Source of the DNA: Micromonospora sp. WMMD812
GTDB taxonomy: Bacteria > Actinomycetota > Actinomycetes > Mycobacteriales > Micromonosporaceae
Length of the DNA stretch: 64,000 bases
Assembly (NCBI RefSeq): GCF_027497215.1
Contig: NZ_CP114904.1
Coordinates: forward strand, 3,804,001 to 3,868,000
Reading direction: 5' to 3'
Positions 27,995-40,124 of the stretch are shown in pieces. The translations under genes and the position numbers were made by a program. Position 1 is the first letter of the stretch. Each line of letters opens with the position of its first letter. Under the pieces are notes generated by a model. The model was not told the origin of the DNA, ran no database searches, and saw only the letters and a program-made list of their open reading frames with translations.

Positions 27995-28978
27995 TCACAC
28001 ACCGGCCGGCGGCACGGTCAGCGACGCGGCGGGCACGACCAGCTCGTACATGTCGGTCCAGCGGGTCTCCTGCAGCCCCACCGAGCGGTAGAGCGAGAGC
28101 GGGGTGGTCGGGTTGGTGAGGTCGACGCCCAGCCCGGCCGACGTCCGCCCCTTCTCGGCGTAGCGGCTGAAGGCTCGGCGCAGCAGCGCGGCGCCCACCC
28201 CCCGCCGGCGGAACGCGGGCAGCACGGACAGGCTGCGGACGAAGCCCTCGTTCTGATCCAGCGCCTGGTCGGAGGATTGCAGCGCGCCGGCTGCGACCCC
28301 GTCCACCTCGGCGACGAACCATTCGTCCCAGGTGGTGCCGTGCTGGGTGATCTTCTTACGCCACTCGGCGAAGCCCAGCGGCTCGTAGTCCGGAGTGTCC
28401 CGGAACGCGGTGTCGAAGATGCGGTGGAACTCCCGCAGGTCCACCTCGTCGTCGGGGCGAACCGGGCGGACCGTCACCCCGGGCGGCGGAGGCGGCTCGG
28501 CGGGCAGGTCGGCCAGCGAGCGGTCCATCCGGACGTAGCGCTTGGCCAGGGTGAAGCCCGCGTCGTCCAGGCTGCGCTGCCAGTCACGCTCCGGCTCGAA
28601 CACGGCGCAGCGCACGGTGAGCGCGGGCAGTTCGCGTTCGGCGGCCCGCTCGGCGACCCGGTCGAGCTGGCGGGCCAACAGCGGCTCACGCACCTGGTGG
28701 CCGCGTTCGGGGTCGACGTACACCTCCACGAACTCCCGGCCGACGCCCGTGGGGTTGTCGACGACGGCCCAGCCGACCACGTCCCCGTCCGGGTCGAGGG
28801 CCAGCCAGGAGTCCCGGGCCGGGTCGACGTACGGGCCGGTCAGCGCGGCCTCGACGTCCTCGGCGTCGAAGTCGGGGTAACCCACGGCGAAGGTGTCCGC
28901 GGCGTGCACCACCGCGAGGATCGCCGGGACGTCGTCGAGGGTGGGGCGGCGCGCGCTCCAGCCGGCGGGGAAGGTCAC
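27995..28978 (-). CDS. Tandem GNAT acetyltransferase
   Basis: The product is 327 residues with two GNAT folds. The N-terminal one (about 5-150) is degraded in the acetyl-CoA loop. The C-terminal one (about 170-315) keeps motif A (VRSLSVLPAFRRRGVGAALL), the acetyl-CoA pyrophosphate-binding RRxGxG/A. The double layout resembles mycothiol synthase, but the sequence is not diagnostic and the substrate is unknown. The GTG at 28978 was selected because the first strand (WSARRPTLDDVPAI) follows at once. Confidence 0.82.
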   Translation of the reverse strand: MTFPAGWSARRPTLDDVPAILAVVHAADTFAVGYPDFDAEDVEAALTGPYVDPARDSWLALDPDGDVVGWAVVDNPTGVGREFVEVYVDPERGHQVREPLLARQLDRVAERAAERELPALTVRCAVFEPERDWQRSLDDAGFTLAKRYVRMDRSLADLPAEPPPPPGVTVRPVRPDDEVDLREFHRIFDTAFRDTPDYEPLGFAEWRKKITQHGTTWDEWFVAEVDGVAAGALQSSDQALDQNEGFVRSLSVLPAFRRRGVGAALLRRAFSRYAEKGRTSAGLGVDLTNPTTPLSLYRSVGLQETRWTDMYELVVPAASLTVPPAGV

Positions 28979-29111
28979 CCGCCGATCCTGGCAGGGGACG
29001 GGCGGCCACGCCGCCGATTTTCCCCCGGCACGTCGCACCGCCCGCCGACGGCCACTGTGTGCGGAGGGACGCCCCTGCTCGGCCCGGGGGGACGCGAAGG
29101 AGGCCCGCCGG

Positions 29112-29873
29112 TCAGGCGGCTGGGCCGGAGCGGACGGTCGGGCCCACGTGTGCGCGGGTCGCGGTCAGCAGGTCCAGCAGGTCCGCGCCGTCGACCGGGC
29201 CGAGCGCCGCGTACGCGGGCGCCGCCAGCCGGTCGGTGACCGCCTCGGCCCAGAGCCGGCGCCGGACCAGCGGGCCGACCGGTGGGTAGGGCGGCGGCCA
29301 GCCGCAGGCCATCGCGCCGGCCTCCCCCTCCGGCCCGGCCAGCACCGCCTCCAGGGGCGTCATCCCACTGGACCGGACGGCGAGCAGGTAGGCGCCGGTG
29401 AAATGCTCCCGGAGCCGCCGCAGCGCCGCCGCGGCGCGGGCACCCGGAGTGCGGCCCGGCACCGGCATCGCCCGCCAGGCGGCGAAGAGCGGCATGCCGC
29501 TCGCGTCGGCCGCGGCCACCGCGCGTTCCAGCAGCCCGGCGAGTCGGTCGACCCCGGGCACCCCGTCGAGGTGCTGCGAGCCCCACCGGCAGCATTCGGC
29601 GAGCGTCGCTGCGGCCACCTCGAACGGCCGGACGGTGCGGGCCGCGCCGTCCCATCCGTCCGCCACGGCGTCCGGCGCGATGAAACCGAGCGCGGCGGCG
29701 GCCGTCTCGGCTCGGACGTCGCCGAGCGCGCCCGCGCGGCCGCTCACGTAGAAGGCCCAGCCGGAGATGCCGAGGAGCCGGGCCCGGCGCAGGGTGATCG
29801 GGCAGCGGCTGTAGGCGTCGCCGAGGTCGAGCACCAGGGGTTTGCTGGCCGCGGCGACCTGCTCCGGCGTCAT
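29112..29873 (-). CDS. SCO6745-family-like protein, unknown function
   Basis: The product is 253 residues, mainly helical. Motifs resemble the actinobacterial SCO6745 family: an early GDAYSRCPITLRRARLLG, GWAFYVSGRAGALGDV (about 37-52), an FIAPDAVADGWD block, and a later HFTGAYLLAVRSSGMTPLEA followed by a WPPPYPP segment before the end. No catalytic motif is recognisable. It is the last gene of a leftward group that includes the coiled-coil protein gene, 64 bp upstream. The match is from memory of family patterns and is moderately sure. Confidence 0.65.
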   Translation of the reverse strand: MTPEQVAAASKPLVLDLGDAYSRCPITLRRARLLGISGWAFYVSGRAGALGDVRAETAAAALGFIAPDAVADGWDGAARTVRPFEVAAATLAECCRWGSQHLDGVPGVDRLAGLLERAVAAADASGMPLFAAWRAMPVPGRTPGARAAAALRRLREHFTGAYLLAVRSSGMTPLEAVLAGPEGEAGAMACGWPPPYPPVGPLVRRRLWAEAVTDRLAAPAYAALGPVDGADLLDLLTATRAHVGPTVRSGPAA

Positions 29874-29937
29874 CGGCGCCGCCCGCGCGTGCCGGACGAG
29901 GCCGGCCGCTCCCGCATCCCACGTCCGTCCATCGACG

Positions 29938-30924
29938 TCAGTCTGCCTCGTCGCCGTCCGTCCCGGCAGCCCCCTCCTCGGCCTCCAGCGCCTCCACGGC
30001 CGCCTCGACCTCGCCGGTGCGCCGTCGGGCCGCGGTGAGCGCCCGTTCCGCCCCGCGGCGGGCCAGCTTCGCCCGGCTCAGCTCCTGCTCGGCGACCGCG
30101 CGCCGCCGCTCCAGCTCGGCCAACTCGGTCTCGATCTCGTCGAGTGTGCCGGCGCCGTCGCGCTCGGCCGCCGCCGCGTCCGCCAGCTCCGACTCGGCCC
30201 GCTGCTGGTCGGTACGCGCCTTCGTCAGCTCCCGCTCCAACGCCCGGCGCTGCCGCGCCCGCTCGGCCCGGGCCGCCTGTTCGGCGGCCCGCTCGGCCTG
30301 GGCGGCCCGATCCGCGGCCCGGTCCGCCGCGCGGCCGTCCGGGGCCCGCTGAGCCGGCGCCCGGTCCCGCCGTGCCGGCCGCTCCGCCGCCTCCTCCTCG
30401 TCCTCACCTCCGGTGACCAGACGCAGCTGCGGGCGGGGCACCTCGCCGAACCCGGCGTAGCTGGCCGCCCGGAGCAGTCGCCCGGCCCGGACCTGCTCGG
30501 CCACCTCGGTGTCGGACAGCGCCGCGTTGAGGGTCGCCTCGACCTCGGCCAGCGGCAGCTTCCCGGCCGACGGGGCGCCGGCCTCCCCGGCGGCCAGTTT
30601 GCGTGCCTCGGCGACCAGCGCGCCGACCACCGCACGCCGTTGCGCGGAGAGCTCCCGCAGCCGCGGGCCACGCAGCTCCCGCTGGGCCGACCGCATCGCC
30701 TCGGCGAGCTGTACCAGGTCGGCGACCAGCTCGGGCCGGCGGATGGCCAGCAGGTTCACCAGCCAGGCGGCCACGGTCGGGCGGCGCAGCCGGGCGATCT
30801 GCCGGGCGGTCGCGGGGTCGCCGGCCCGGCGGGCCTCGGCGACCGCCTCGTCCCGGGCGGCGACGAACCGGTCCGGTGGCGTGCTGTAGAGCTGCTGTAC
30901 CAGCTCCGGGGAGGGGTCGGGCAT
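29938..30924 (-). CDS. Charged coiled-coil protein, unknown function
   Basis: The product is 328 residues. The N-terminal ~165 residues are helical and ordered (VQQLYSTPPDRFVAARDEA, then RRPTVAAWLVNLLA). Residues of about 170-215 are an Asp/Glu/Arg/Ala-rich linker with short RAADRAA-type repeats. About 215-315 is a continuous Ala/Glu/Arg coiled coil. Proteins with this layout are common and unnamed in actinobacteria. The conserved N-terminal block suggests a specific partner. It ends 64 bp before the SCO6745-like gene and follows the MBL hydrolase stop by 4 bp, so the three are probably one transcript. Confidence 0.75.
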   Translation of the reverse strand: MPDPSPELVQQLYSTPPDRFVAARDEAVAEARRAGDPATARQIARLRRPTVAAWLVNLLAIRRPELVADLVQLAEAMRSAQRELRGPRLRELSAQRRAVVGALVAEARKLAAGEAGAPSAGKLPLAEVEATLNAALSDTEVAEQVRAGRLLRAASYAGFGEVPRPQLRLVTGGEDEEEAAERPARRDRAPAQRAPDGRAADRAADRAAQAERAAEQAARAERARQRRALERELTKARTDQQRAESELADAAAAERDGAGTLDEIETELAELERRRAVAEQELSRAKLARRGAERALTAARRRTGEVEAAVEALEAEEGAAGTDGDEAD

Positions 30925-30928
30925 AGCC

Positions 30929-31555
30929 TCAGGCGTCCAGCCGGGTGCCGGGCTCCAGCCGGTGGTAGTCGGTGTGCGACAACGCCGTGTACTGGCGGTC
31001 CAGGACGGCGTACCCGTTGGTGTTGAGCAGCGCGTCGTGCAGCGCGTACGCGCGCCGCGGCGCGACCGCCCGGATGAAGTCGACCACCTCGGAGAACTTC
31101 GACCAGGGGGCGTGGATGGGCGCGAAGAGCGTGTCGACCGGGACGTCCGGCACGACCAGCGAGTCCCCCGGGTGGTAGACCACGTCGTTGATCAGGTAGC
31201 CGAGGTTCTCCACCACTGGGATGTCCGGGTGGATCACCGCGTGCCGCCCGCCGTACGCGCGAATCGCCACCCCGGCCGCGGTGAACGACTCGCCCGCCTG
31301 CACCGGCTGCAACACCTCCGCCGCGTCGCCCAGGGCGGCGGCGAGCGACGCCGGCCCGTGCACCGTGAACGGCCGCCGGTCGAGCTGCCGGGTGACCGCC
31401 TCGGCGTTCAGGTGGTCCGGATGCTCGTGCGTGATCAGCACCGCGTCCGCCCCGTCCAGCGCCGCCGGGTCGCTGAACACTCCGGGGTCGATGACCAGCA
31501 CTCCCCCGTCGTGGTCCACCCGGACGCAGGAGTGGGCGTACTTGGTGAGCTGCAT
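30929..31555 (-). CDS. Metallo-beta-lactamase-fold hydrolase (UlaG-like)
   Basis: The product is 208 residues. It begins MQLTKYAHSCVRV, the usual start of the beta-lactamase-like family. The zinc motif ITHEHPDHLN (about 58) is followed by further His ligands (GGRHAVIHP and VVYHPGDSL) and a late ALHDAL. It probably cleaves an ester, lactone or phosphodiester; the substrate is unknown. The ATG at 31555 has GAGGAG about 6 bp upstream. It is the first gene of a leftward group with the coiled-coil protein and divergent from the DUF4349 lipoprotein. Confidence 0.88.
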   Translation of the reverse strand: MQLTKYAHSCVRVDHDGGVLVIDPGVFSDPAALDGADAVLITHEHPDHLNAEAVTRQLDRRPFTVHGPASLAAALGDAAEVLQPVQAGESFTAAGVAIRAYGGRHAVIHPDIPVVENLGYLINDVVYHPGDSLVVPDVPVDTLFAPIHAPWSKFSEVVDFIRAVAPRRAYALHDALLNTNGYAVLDRQYTALSHTDYHRLEPGTRLDA

Positions 31556-31669
31556 CGTGACTCCTCGATTATCGAATCGTGACGTCCTCAGCGCAGTCTG
31601 CCGGAACCGGCGTGCTGGCGCGCCGCGTCCGAGGTATCGCCCACCCGGGGCGTGGAGATGGGAGCGGGG

Positions 31670-32638
31670 ATGGACGGACGGCGAGGACGGCGCCGCGGCG
31701 TACCGCTGGCGGCGCTCGGACTGGTGGCGGTGCTGGCGGTCGGCGGATGCGGCGGAGTGGCCGGGCAGTCGGACAGTGGGACCTCGAACGAGGCGCCGGC
31801 CGCCGGGGCGGCGGACCGCGACGCGGCGGAGGGCGGCGCGCCAGGCGCGCCAGGCGCTGGCGCGCCCGGTGCCGGTGCGCCGGCCGAGGCCGGCTCGGCG
31901 TCGGCGGACCTGCGTGTGGACCAGCGGTCGATCATCTACACCGGAACGATGCTCGTGCGGGTGGACGATGTGGACGCGGCCGCGCGCCGCGCGGTCACCG
32001 TGGTCACCGGCGCGGGCGGCTTCGTCGGCGGCGACCAGCGCAGCAGCTCGGACGCGGACGCGCGCGCCGAGTTGCAGCTGCGGGTGCCGGCGGCGCGGTT
32101 CACCGGCGTGATCGAGGAGCTGGCGGGGCTGGGCCGGCAGGAACGCCGGGAGATCCAGACCGAGGACGTCACCGAGGAGACGATCGATCTGGACGCGCGG
32201 ATCGCCACCCAGCGTGCCCGGGTGGAGAGCGGCCGGCGGCTGCTCGCGCGGGCCACCACGATCGGCGATCTGGTGTCGCTGGAGGGCGAGCTGGCCAAGC
32301 GGGAGGCCGACCTGGCGTCGCTGGAGGCGAAGAAGCGTCGGCTGGCCGACCTGACCGCGCTCTCCACCATCACGCTCACCCTGGTCGGGTCGGATGTGAG
32401 CACGGCGGACGAGGAGACCGAACTCGGCTTCCTGGTCGGGCTGCACGGCGGCTGGAAGGTCTTCCTGGTCTCGATGACCATCATGCTGACCGTCCTGGGC
32501 GCGGTGCTGCCCTGGCTGATCGTGTTCGGCGTACCGGTGACGGTGCTGATCGTGGCGCTGCGCCGGCGGCGGAACCGCCGGACCGCGCCGCCGGTCAGCG
32601 CGCCGCCGCCAGTGCCCGCAGCGCGGTCTGCACCATGA
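31670..32638 (+). CDS. DUF4349 lipoprotein with C-terminal membrane helices
   Basis: The product is 322 residues. A lipobox (VLAVGGCGG, Cys at about 27) ends a basic signal peptide. An Ala/Gly/Pro-rich linker follows, then the DUF4349 domain (about 85-250) with its IIYTGTMLVRVDDV start and coiled-coil part. One long or two short helices (about 265-300) and an Arg-rich tail end the protein. DUF4349 proteins are envelope proteins of unknown role. The ATG at 31670 follows GGGAGCGGGG. Its 3' end overlaps the convergent M20 gene by 44 bp. Confidence 0.85.
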   Translation: MDGRRGRRRGVPLAALGLVAVLAVGGCGGVAGQSDSGTSNEAPAAGAADRDAAEGGAPGAPGAGAPGAGAPAEAGSASADLRVDQRSIIYTGTMLVRVDDVDAAARRAVTVVTGAGGFVGGDQRSSSDADARAELQLRVPAARFTGVIEELAGLGRQERREIQTEDVTEETIDLDARIATQRARVESGRRLLARATTIGDLVSLEGELAKREADLASLEAKKRRLADLTALSTITLTLVGSDVSTADEETELGFLVGLHGGWKVFLVSMTIMLTVLGAVLPWLIVFGVPVTVLIVALRRRRNRRTAPPVSAPPPVPAARSAP

Positions 32639-33854
32639 CCCGCACCCCGGCCGGAATGGCGCGCTCGTCCACGTCGAACGAGGCCCGGTGCAGGTCGACG
32701 TTGGGCCCGGACCGGCCGACGCCGAGCCGGGCCAGCGCGCCGGGGACGTACTCGAGGTACCAGGAGAAGTCCTCGCCGCCCATGCTCTGCGGGGTCTCGG
32801 CGACGCCCTGCGGGCCGAGCGCGGCGGTCGTGGCCGCGGTGAGCACCTGGATGGCCCGCGAGTCGTTGCTGACCGGGGGCCGGCCGCGCAGGTACTCCAG
32901 GTCGACGGTGGCGCCGGTCGGGGCGATCACGTCGCGCACCACCTGAGCGACGATCTTCGGCGCCAGCTCCCAGGTGTCGCGGTCCATCACCCGCAGCGTG
33001 CCGGCCGCGCACGCCTCGGACGGGATGACGTTGTAGCGGGTGCCGGCCGAGGCGTGGCCGAAGACCAGCAGCAGCCCGCTGTTGGCCGGCACCCGCCGGC
33101 TCACCAGCGCGGGCACCTCGGTGACCAGTCGACCGAGCGCGTCGACCAGGTCGACGGTGAGGTGCGGACGGGCGGTGTGCCCGCCGGGGCCGGTCAGCCG
33201 GACGGTGACGTTGTCCGCGGCCGCGGTGATCGGCCCGACCCGCAGGCCGACCTGGCCGACCGGCAGGTTGGGGTCGCAGTGCAGCGCGAAGATCTGCACC
33301 ACGTCGTCCAGGCCGCCGGCCTCGATGACTTCCAGCGAGCCGCAGGGCAGGATCTCCTCCGCCGGCTGGAAGATCAGCCGGACCCGGCCGTCCAGCTCGC
33401 CCAGGTCGGCGAGCTGGGCGAGCAGCATCGCGACGCCGAGCATGACGGTGGTGTGCACGTCGTGGCCGCAGGCGTGGCAGACGCCGTCCACCGTGGAGCG
33501 GTACGGCACGTCCTTGACGTCGGTGAGCGGCAGCGCGTCGATGTCGGCTCGCAGGGCGATCACCGGGCCGTCCGGGCGGCCGTTGATGTCGCAGAGCACG
33601 CCGTTGCCCTTGGGCAGCATCCGCGGGTTCAGCCCGGCCAGGGCGAGTTCGCGGGCGACCAGGGCGGCCGTCTCGAACTCGTTGCCGGACAGCTCCGGGT
33701 GCGCGTGGAGGTGGCGACGGGTGGCGATGAGCCCGGGTACGCGGAGGGCGAGCAGGTGGTCCAGCTCGAAGGGCAGGGGGTGGGACCCGGTAGGCGCCTC
33801 CGGCCAGGACGACGCCAGCTGGCTGCCGGTCGGCAGCGTCAACGCACTCGTCAC
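32595..33854 (-). CDS. M20-family amidohydrolase/peptidase
   Basis: The product is 419 residues from the GTG at 33854. It is a dizinc hydrolase with RRHLHAHPELSGNE, the metal motif CHACGHDVHTTVML and IFQPAEE. A lid domain begins around GGHTARP, and MGGEDFSWYL lies near the C-terminus. These enzymes cut N-acyl or amide bonds of amino acids (AmiA/AmiB, hippurate hydrolase type). The frame stays open upstream to an ATG at 34037. That ATG has an excellent AGGAGGTGAG ribosome site 8 bp away, but the extra 61 codons have only about 57% GC at third positions, so the start is uncertain. The 3' end overlaps the DUF4349 gene. Confidence 0.87.
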   Translation of the reverse strand: MTSALTLPTGSQLASSWPEAPTGSHPLPFELDHLLALRVPGLIATRRHLHAHPELSGNEFETAALVARELALAGLNPRMLPKGNGVLCDINGRPDGPVIALRADIDALPLTDVKDVPYRSTVDGVCHACGHDVHTTVMLGVAMLLAQLADLGELDGRVRLIFQPAEEILPCGSLEVIEAGGLDDVVQIFALHCDPNLPVGQVGLRVGPITAAADNVTVRLTGPGGHTARPHLTVDLVDALGRLVTEVPALVSRRVPANSGLLLVFGHASAGTRYNVIPSEACAAGTLRVMDRDTWELAPKIVAQVVRDVIAPTGATVDLEYLRGRPPVSNDSRAIQVLTAATTAALGPQGVAETPQSMGGEDFSWYLEYVPGALARLGVGRSGPNVDLHRASFDVDERAIPAGVRVMVQTALRALAAAR

Positions 33855-34439
33855 GTCGAATTCTCGATCACTAGAGATGGATGGATCTTCGGGAACAGCA
33901 GACAGCCTAGACCTCCGCCGGTGACGCTGCGCAACGTCGTTACGGTAGTGATCGGACCGCGCAGCGTCACGAATGCCCTGCTGGGAGCGCTCTGGAATCA
34001 GCGGGACAGCAGGTAGATCGCGATCGAACGCCGTCATCTGCCGTCTCACCTCCTACAACGCGTAACCGATTCAGCGGTCACGAATCGAGCGCCCGCACGG
34101 GCTCCTCGTTACGAATTGTCGCATTAGTCGGTCTAATGAACTGGCACTCCGCCAATTAGCCGACCACTCTCCGCAACGAACCGGGTACAGACGCTCACAC
34201 GCACACGTACGGGATGACCGCACATGGTGTCCGTCCCCGTTCACCCGGTCGGGGTACCCGCAAACCTCGCGGGCACACACCACGCCGGTCGGGGCCACGC
34301 CGCCCCGGGCGACCCGCGGCGGTACCGGGCGGCGCCGCCGGTACCGTCCCGCGAGTGATCCGGCACCGCGCCGGCCGGGGAACTGTTTCCGACTGTAGCG
34401 CTCGACGGACCGCCGATCGAGCAGCTGACCAGCCGAAAT
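33855..34439. other. AT-richer regulatory stretch upstream of the M20 gene
   Basis: About 585 bp with lower GC than the surroundings and no convincing independent gene. It contains a consensus ribosome site (AGGAGGTGAG, 34046-34055, minus strand) with an ATG at 34037 in frame with the M20 gene, and a dyad at 34122-34138. It probably holds the promoter and a translated or structured leader of the M20 gene. Leftward frames in 34071-34457 lack ribosome sites. Confidence 0.5.
34122..34138. promoter_or_regulatory. CATTAG dyad upstream of the M20 gene
   Basis: CATTAG-TCGGT-CTAATG, a perfect 6-bp dyad with a 5-bp spacer in an AT-rich pocket, about 85 bp upstream of the strong ribosome site. It has the size and position of a repressor or activator site. 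No regulator gene is adjacent. Confidence 0.45.
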
Positions 34440-34471
34440 ACGACGGTCGCCCGACACCGGGCGACCGTCGT
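34440..34471 (-). terminator. Terminator of the methylmalonyl-CoA mutase gene
   Basis: A perfect 14-bp hairpin (arms 34440-34453 and 34458-34471, loop ACAC) begins 25 bp after the mutase stop. It is followed on the minus strand by TATTTC. This is a good intrinsic terminator. Confidence 0.85.
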
Positions 34472-34496
34472 GGGAAAGCTGCCGAGAGCGGGCCGA

Positions 34497-36080
<1,584 letters not shown>

Positions 36081-36144
36081 CACCGGATGGTAGGACGCGG
36101 CGCGACCGGGACGGGTGAGGGATACCGCACACTCCGTCCGCGAA

Positions 36145-36198
36145 GGTCGACACCAGGTGAACGCCCGGGTACGGAAAGTCGACTTCGGTAAACGTCCG
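36145..36198. repeat. Direct repeat pair in a divergent promoter region
   Basis: Two copies of a 22-23 bp unit (GTCGAC, two variable bases, C, optional A, then GGTNAACGNCCG) start at 36145 and 36177. They lie 32 bp apart, about three helical turns. They sit between the mutase and kinase starts and may bind a regulator in tandem. Confidence 0.6.
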
Positions 36199-36285
36199 AC
36201 GCGTCGGCTTTCGCATCCGGCGTCGGAACCAGCAAGATAGGGGGGTTGTGTCCCAGCCCCCTCGATATCCCCCGGTGGCTTTTCT

Positions 36286-38307
<2,022 letters not shown>

Positions 38308-38355
38308 GCCGGAGGGAACCGTCAGCGATGATCCGCCGGCGTGCTATCAAGAGGC

Positions 38356-40020
38356 ATGCCGGCGGAAACCACTGACATCGACGACATTCGCGAGCAAGCC
38401 CGACGCTGGCTCGACGACGACCCGGACCCGGCCACCCGGGCGGAGCTGCAGGCGGTGCTCGACCGGCTGCCGGCGAGCGCCCCGGAGCTGGCCGACCGGT
38501 TCGCCGGCCCGCTGACCTTCGGCACCGCCGGGCTGCGCGGCCCGCTGCGCGCCGGCCCGAACGGGATGAACCTGGCGGTGGTCACGCAGGCGGCCGCCGG
38601 GCTGGTCGCCTGGCTCGCCGCCCAGGGCGGCACCGGCCCGCTGGTGATCGGGTACGACGCCCGGCACGGCTCCCTGGAGTTCGCCGAGCGGACCGCCCAG
38701 GTCGCGACCGGGGCCGGACGGCCGGCGATGCTGCTGCCCCGGCCCCTGCCGACGCCCGTGCTCGCGTACGCCGTCCGGCACCTCGGCGCGGTGGCCGGCG
38801 TGATGGTCACCGCCAGCCACAACCCGCCCCAGGACAACGGCTACAAGGTCTACCTCGGCGCGGGGCTGGGCGGTGACACCGGCGCCGGCGCGCAGATCGT
38901 TCCCCCGGCCGACGCCGGCATCGAGGCCGCGATCCGGGCGGTCGGCCCGCTGACCGCGGTGCCGCTCGGCCCGCCCGGCCTGGTGCTCGGCGACGACCTG
39001 GTCGCCTCGTACGTGGAGCGGGCCGCCGCCGTGATCGCGCCGGACGGATCGCGGGAGCTGGCCGTGGCGTACACGCCACTGCACGGGGTGGGCGCGGCGG
39101 TGCTCGCCGCCACCTTCGCCCGGGCCGGCTTTCCGGTGCCGGGAGTGGTGCCGGATCAGGCCGAGCCGGACCCCGCCTTCCCCACCGTCTCCTTCCCCAA
39201 CCCGGAGGAGCCGGGCGCGATGGACCGGCTGATCGCGCTCGCCGACACCACCGCGGCGGACGTGGCCGTCGCCAACGACCCGGACGCGGACCGCTGCGCC
39301 GTCGCCGTCCGGACCGGCGCCGGCTGGCGGATGCTGCGCGGTGACGAGGTGGGGGTGCTCCTCGCCGACCACCTGATGCGCCGCGGGGTGACCGGCCTGT
39401 ATGCCACCACCATCGTGTCGTCGTCGCTGCTCCGCGCGATGTGCGCCGCCCGGGGCCTGCCCTACGGCGAGACGCTGACCGGGTTCAAGTGGATCGTCCG
39501 GGCCGGCGACGGGTCCGTGCCGCTGGTGTTCGGGTACGAGGAGGCGCTCGGCTACTGCGTCGCGCCGGACCTGGTGCGGGACAAGGACGGCATCACCGCC
39601 GCCGTGACCGTGGCCGAGCTGGCCGCCGGCCTCAAGGCGCAGGGGCGCACCCTCACCGACCGGCTGGACGAGCTGGCCGCCGAGTTCGGGGTGCACCACA
39701 CCGACCAGCTGTCGGCACGGGTGGACGACCTGCGGCTGATCGTCGACGCGATGGCCCGGATCCGGGCGGCCACCCCGACCGCCCTGCTCGGGCACCCGGT
39801 CACCGCGACCGAGGACCTGCTGCCCGACGCGGACGTGGTGATCCTTCGCAGCGAGACCGCCCGGGTGGTCATCCGCCCGTCCGGCACCGAGCCGAAGCTC
39901 AAGGCGTACCTCGAGGTGGTGGAGCCGGTCGCGGACGGCGACGTCGCCGCGGCGCGGCAGCGCGCCGAGGTCGCGATCGCGGCGCTCCGCGCCGAGATCG
40001 CCACCGCCCTCAACCTCTGA
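38356..40020 (+). CDS. pmmB: Phospho-sugar mutase (PmmB-like phosphomannomutase/phosphoglucomutase)
   Basis: The product is 554 residues. The alpha-D-phosphohexomutase fold shows FGTAGLRG near the N-terminus, the phosphoserine loop TASHNPP, the metal loop NDPDADR, the sugar loop GYEEALGY and the phosphate loop RPSGTEPK. The length and FGTAGLRG fit the PGM2/PmmB branch, which in nucleoside salvage can turn ribose-1-phosphate into ribose-5-phosphate or act on hexose phosphates. An ATG at 38356 was chosen over an in-frame GTG at 38341. Just past the gene is a strong inverted repeat shared with the convergent GPP34 gene. Confidence 0.92.
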   Translation: MPAETTDIDDIREQARRWLDDDPDPATRAELQAVLDRLPASAPELADRFAGPLTFGTAGLRGPLRAGPNGMNLAVVTQAAAGLVAWLAAQGGTGPLVIGYDARHGSLEFAERTAQVATGAGRPAMLLPRPLPTPVLAYAVRHLGAVAGVMVTASHNPPQDNGYKVYLGAGLGGDTGAGAQIVPPADAGIEAAIRAVGPLTAVPLGPPGLVLGDDLVASYVERAAAVIAPDGSRELAVAYTPLHGVGAAVLAATFARAGFPVPGVVPDQAEPDPAFPTVSFPNPEEPGAMDRLIALADTTAADVAVANDPDADRCAVAVRTGAGWRMLRGDEVGVLLADHLMRRGVTGLYATTIVSSSLLRAMCAARGLPYGETLTGFKWIVRAGDGSVPLVFGYEEALGYCVAPDLVRDKDGITAAVTVAELAAGLKAQGRTLTDRLDELAAEFGVHHTDQLSARVDDLRLIVDAMARIRAATPTALLGHPVTATEDLLPDADVVILRSETARVVIRPSGTEPKLKAYLEVVEPVADGDVAAARQRAEVAIAALRAEIATALNL

Positions 40021-40023
40021 CCC

Positions 40024-40110
40024 TTTCCCCCGCGATCTTGCACTTTGTGCCCCTGTTTTGCGGCTTCTACACCGTTTGCCGGGGCGGAAACTGCAAGATC
40101 GCGGGGGAAA
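40024..40110. terminator. Perfect 19-bp inverted repeat between convergent genes
   Basis: Arms 40024-40042 and 40092-40110 (core CGCGATCTTGCA) are perfect complements across a 49-base loop with a smaller GCCCC/GGGGC stem inside. It begins four bases after the pmmB stop and ends 14 bases before the convergent stop. It probably terminates both genes. Confidence 0.75.
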
Positions 40111-40124
40111 TGGGCGGGGTGGGG

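Noticed and set aside
34071..34457. Leftward 128-codon frame between the M20 and mutase genes
   Set aside because: No ribosome site, Arg-rich translation, and it runs into the mutase terminator.
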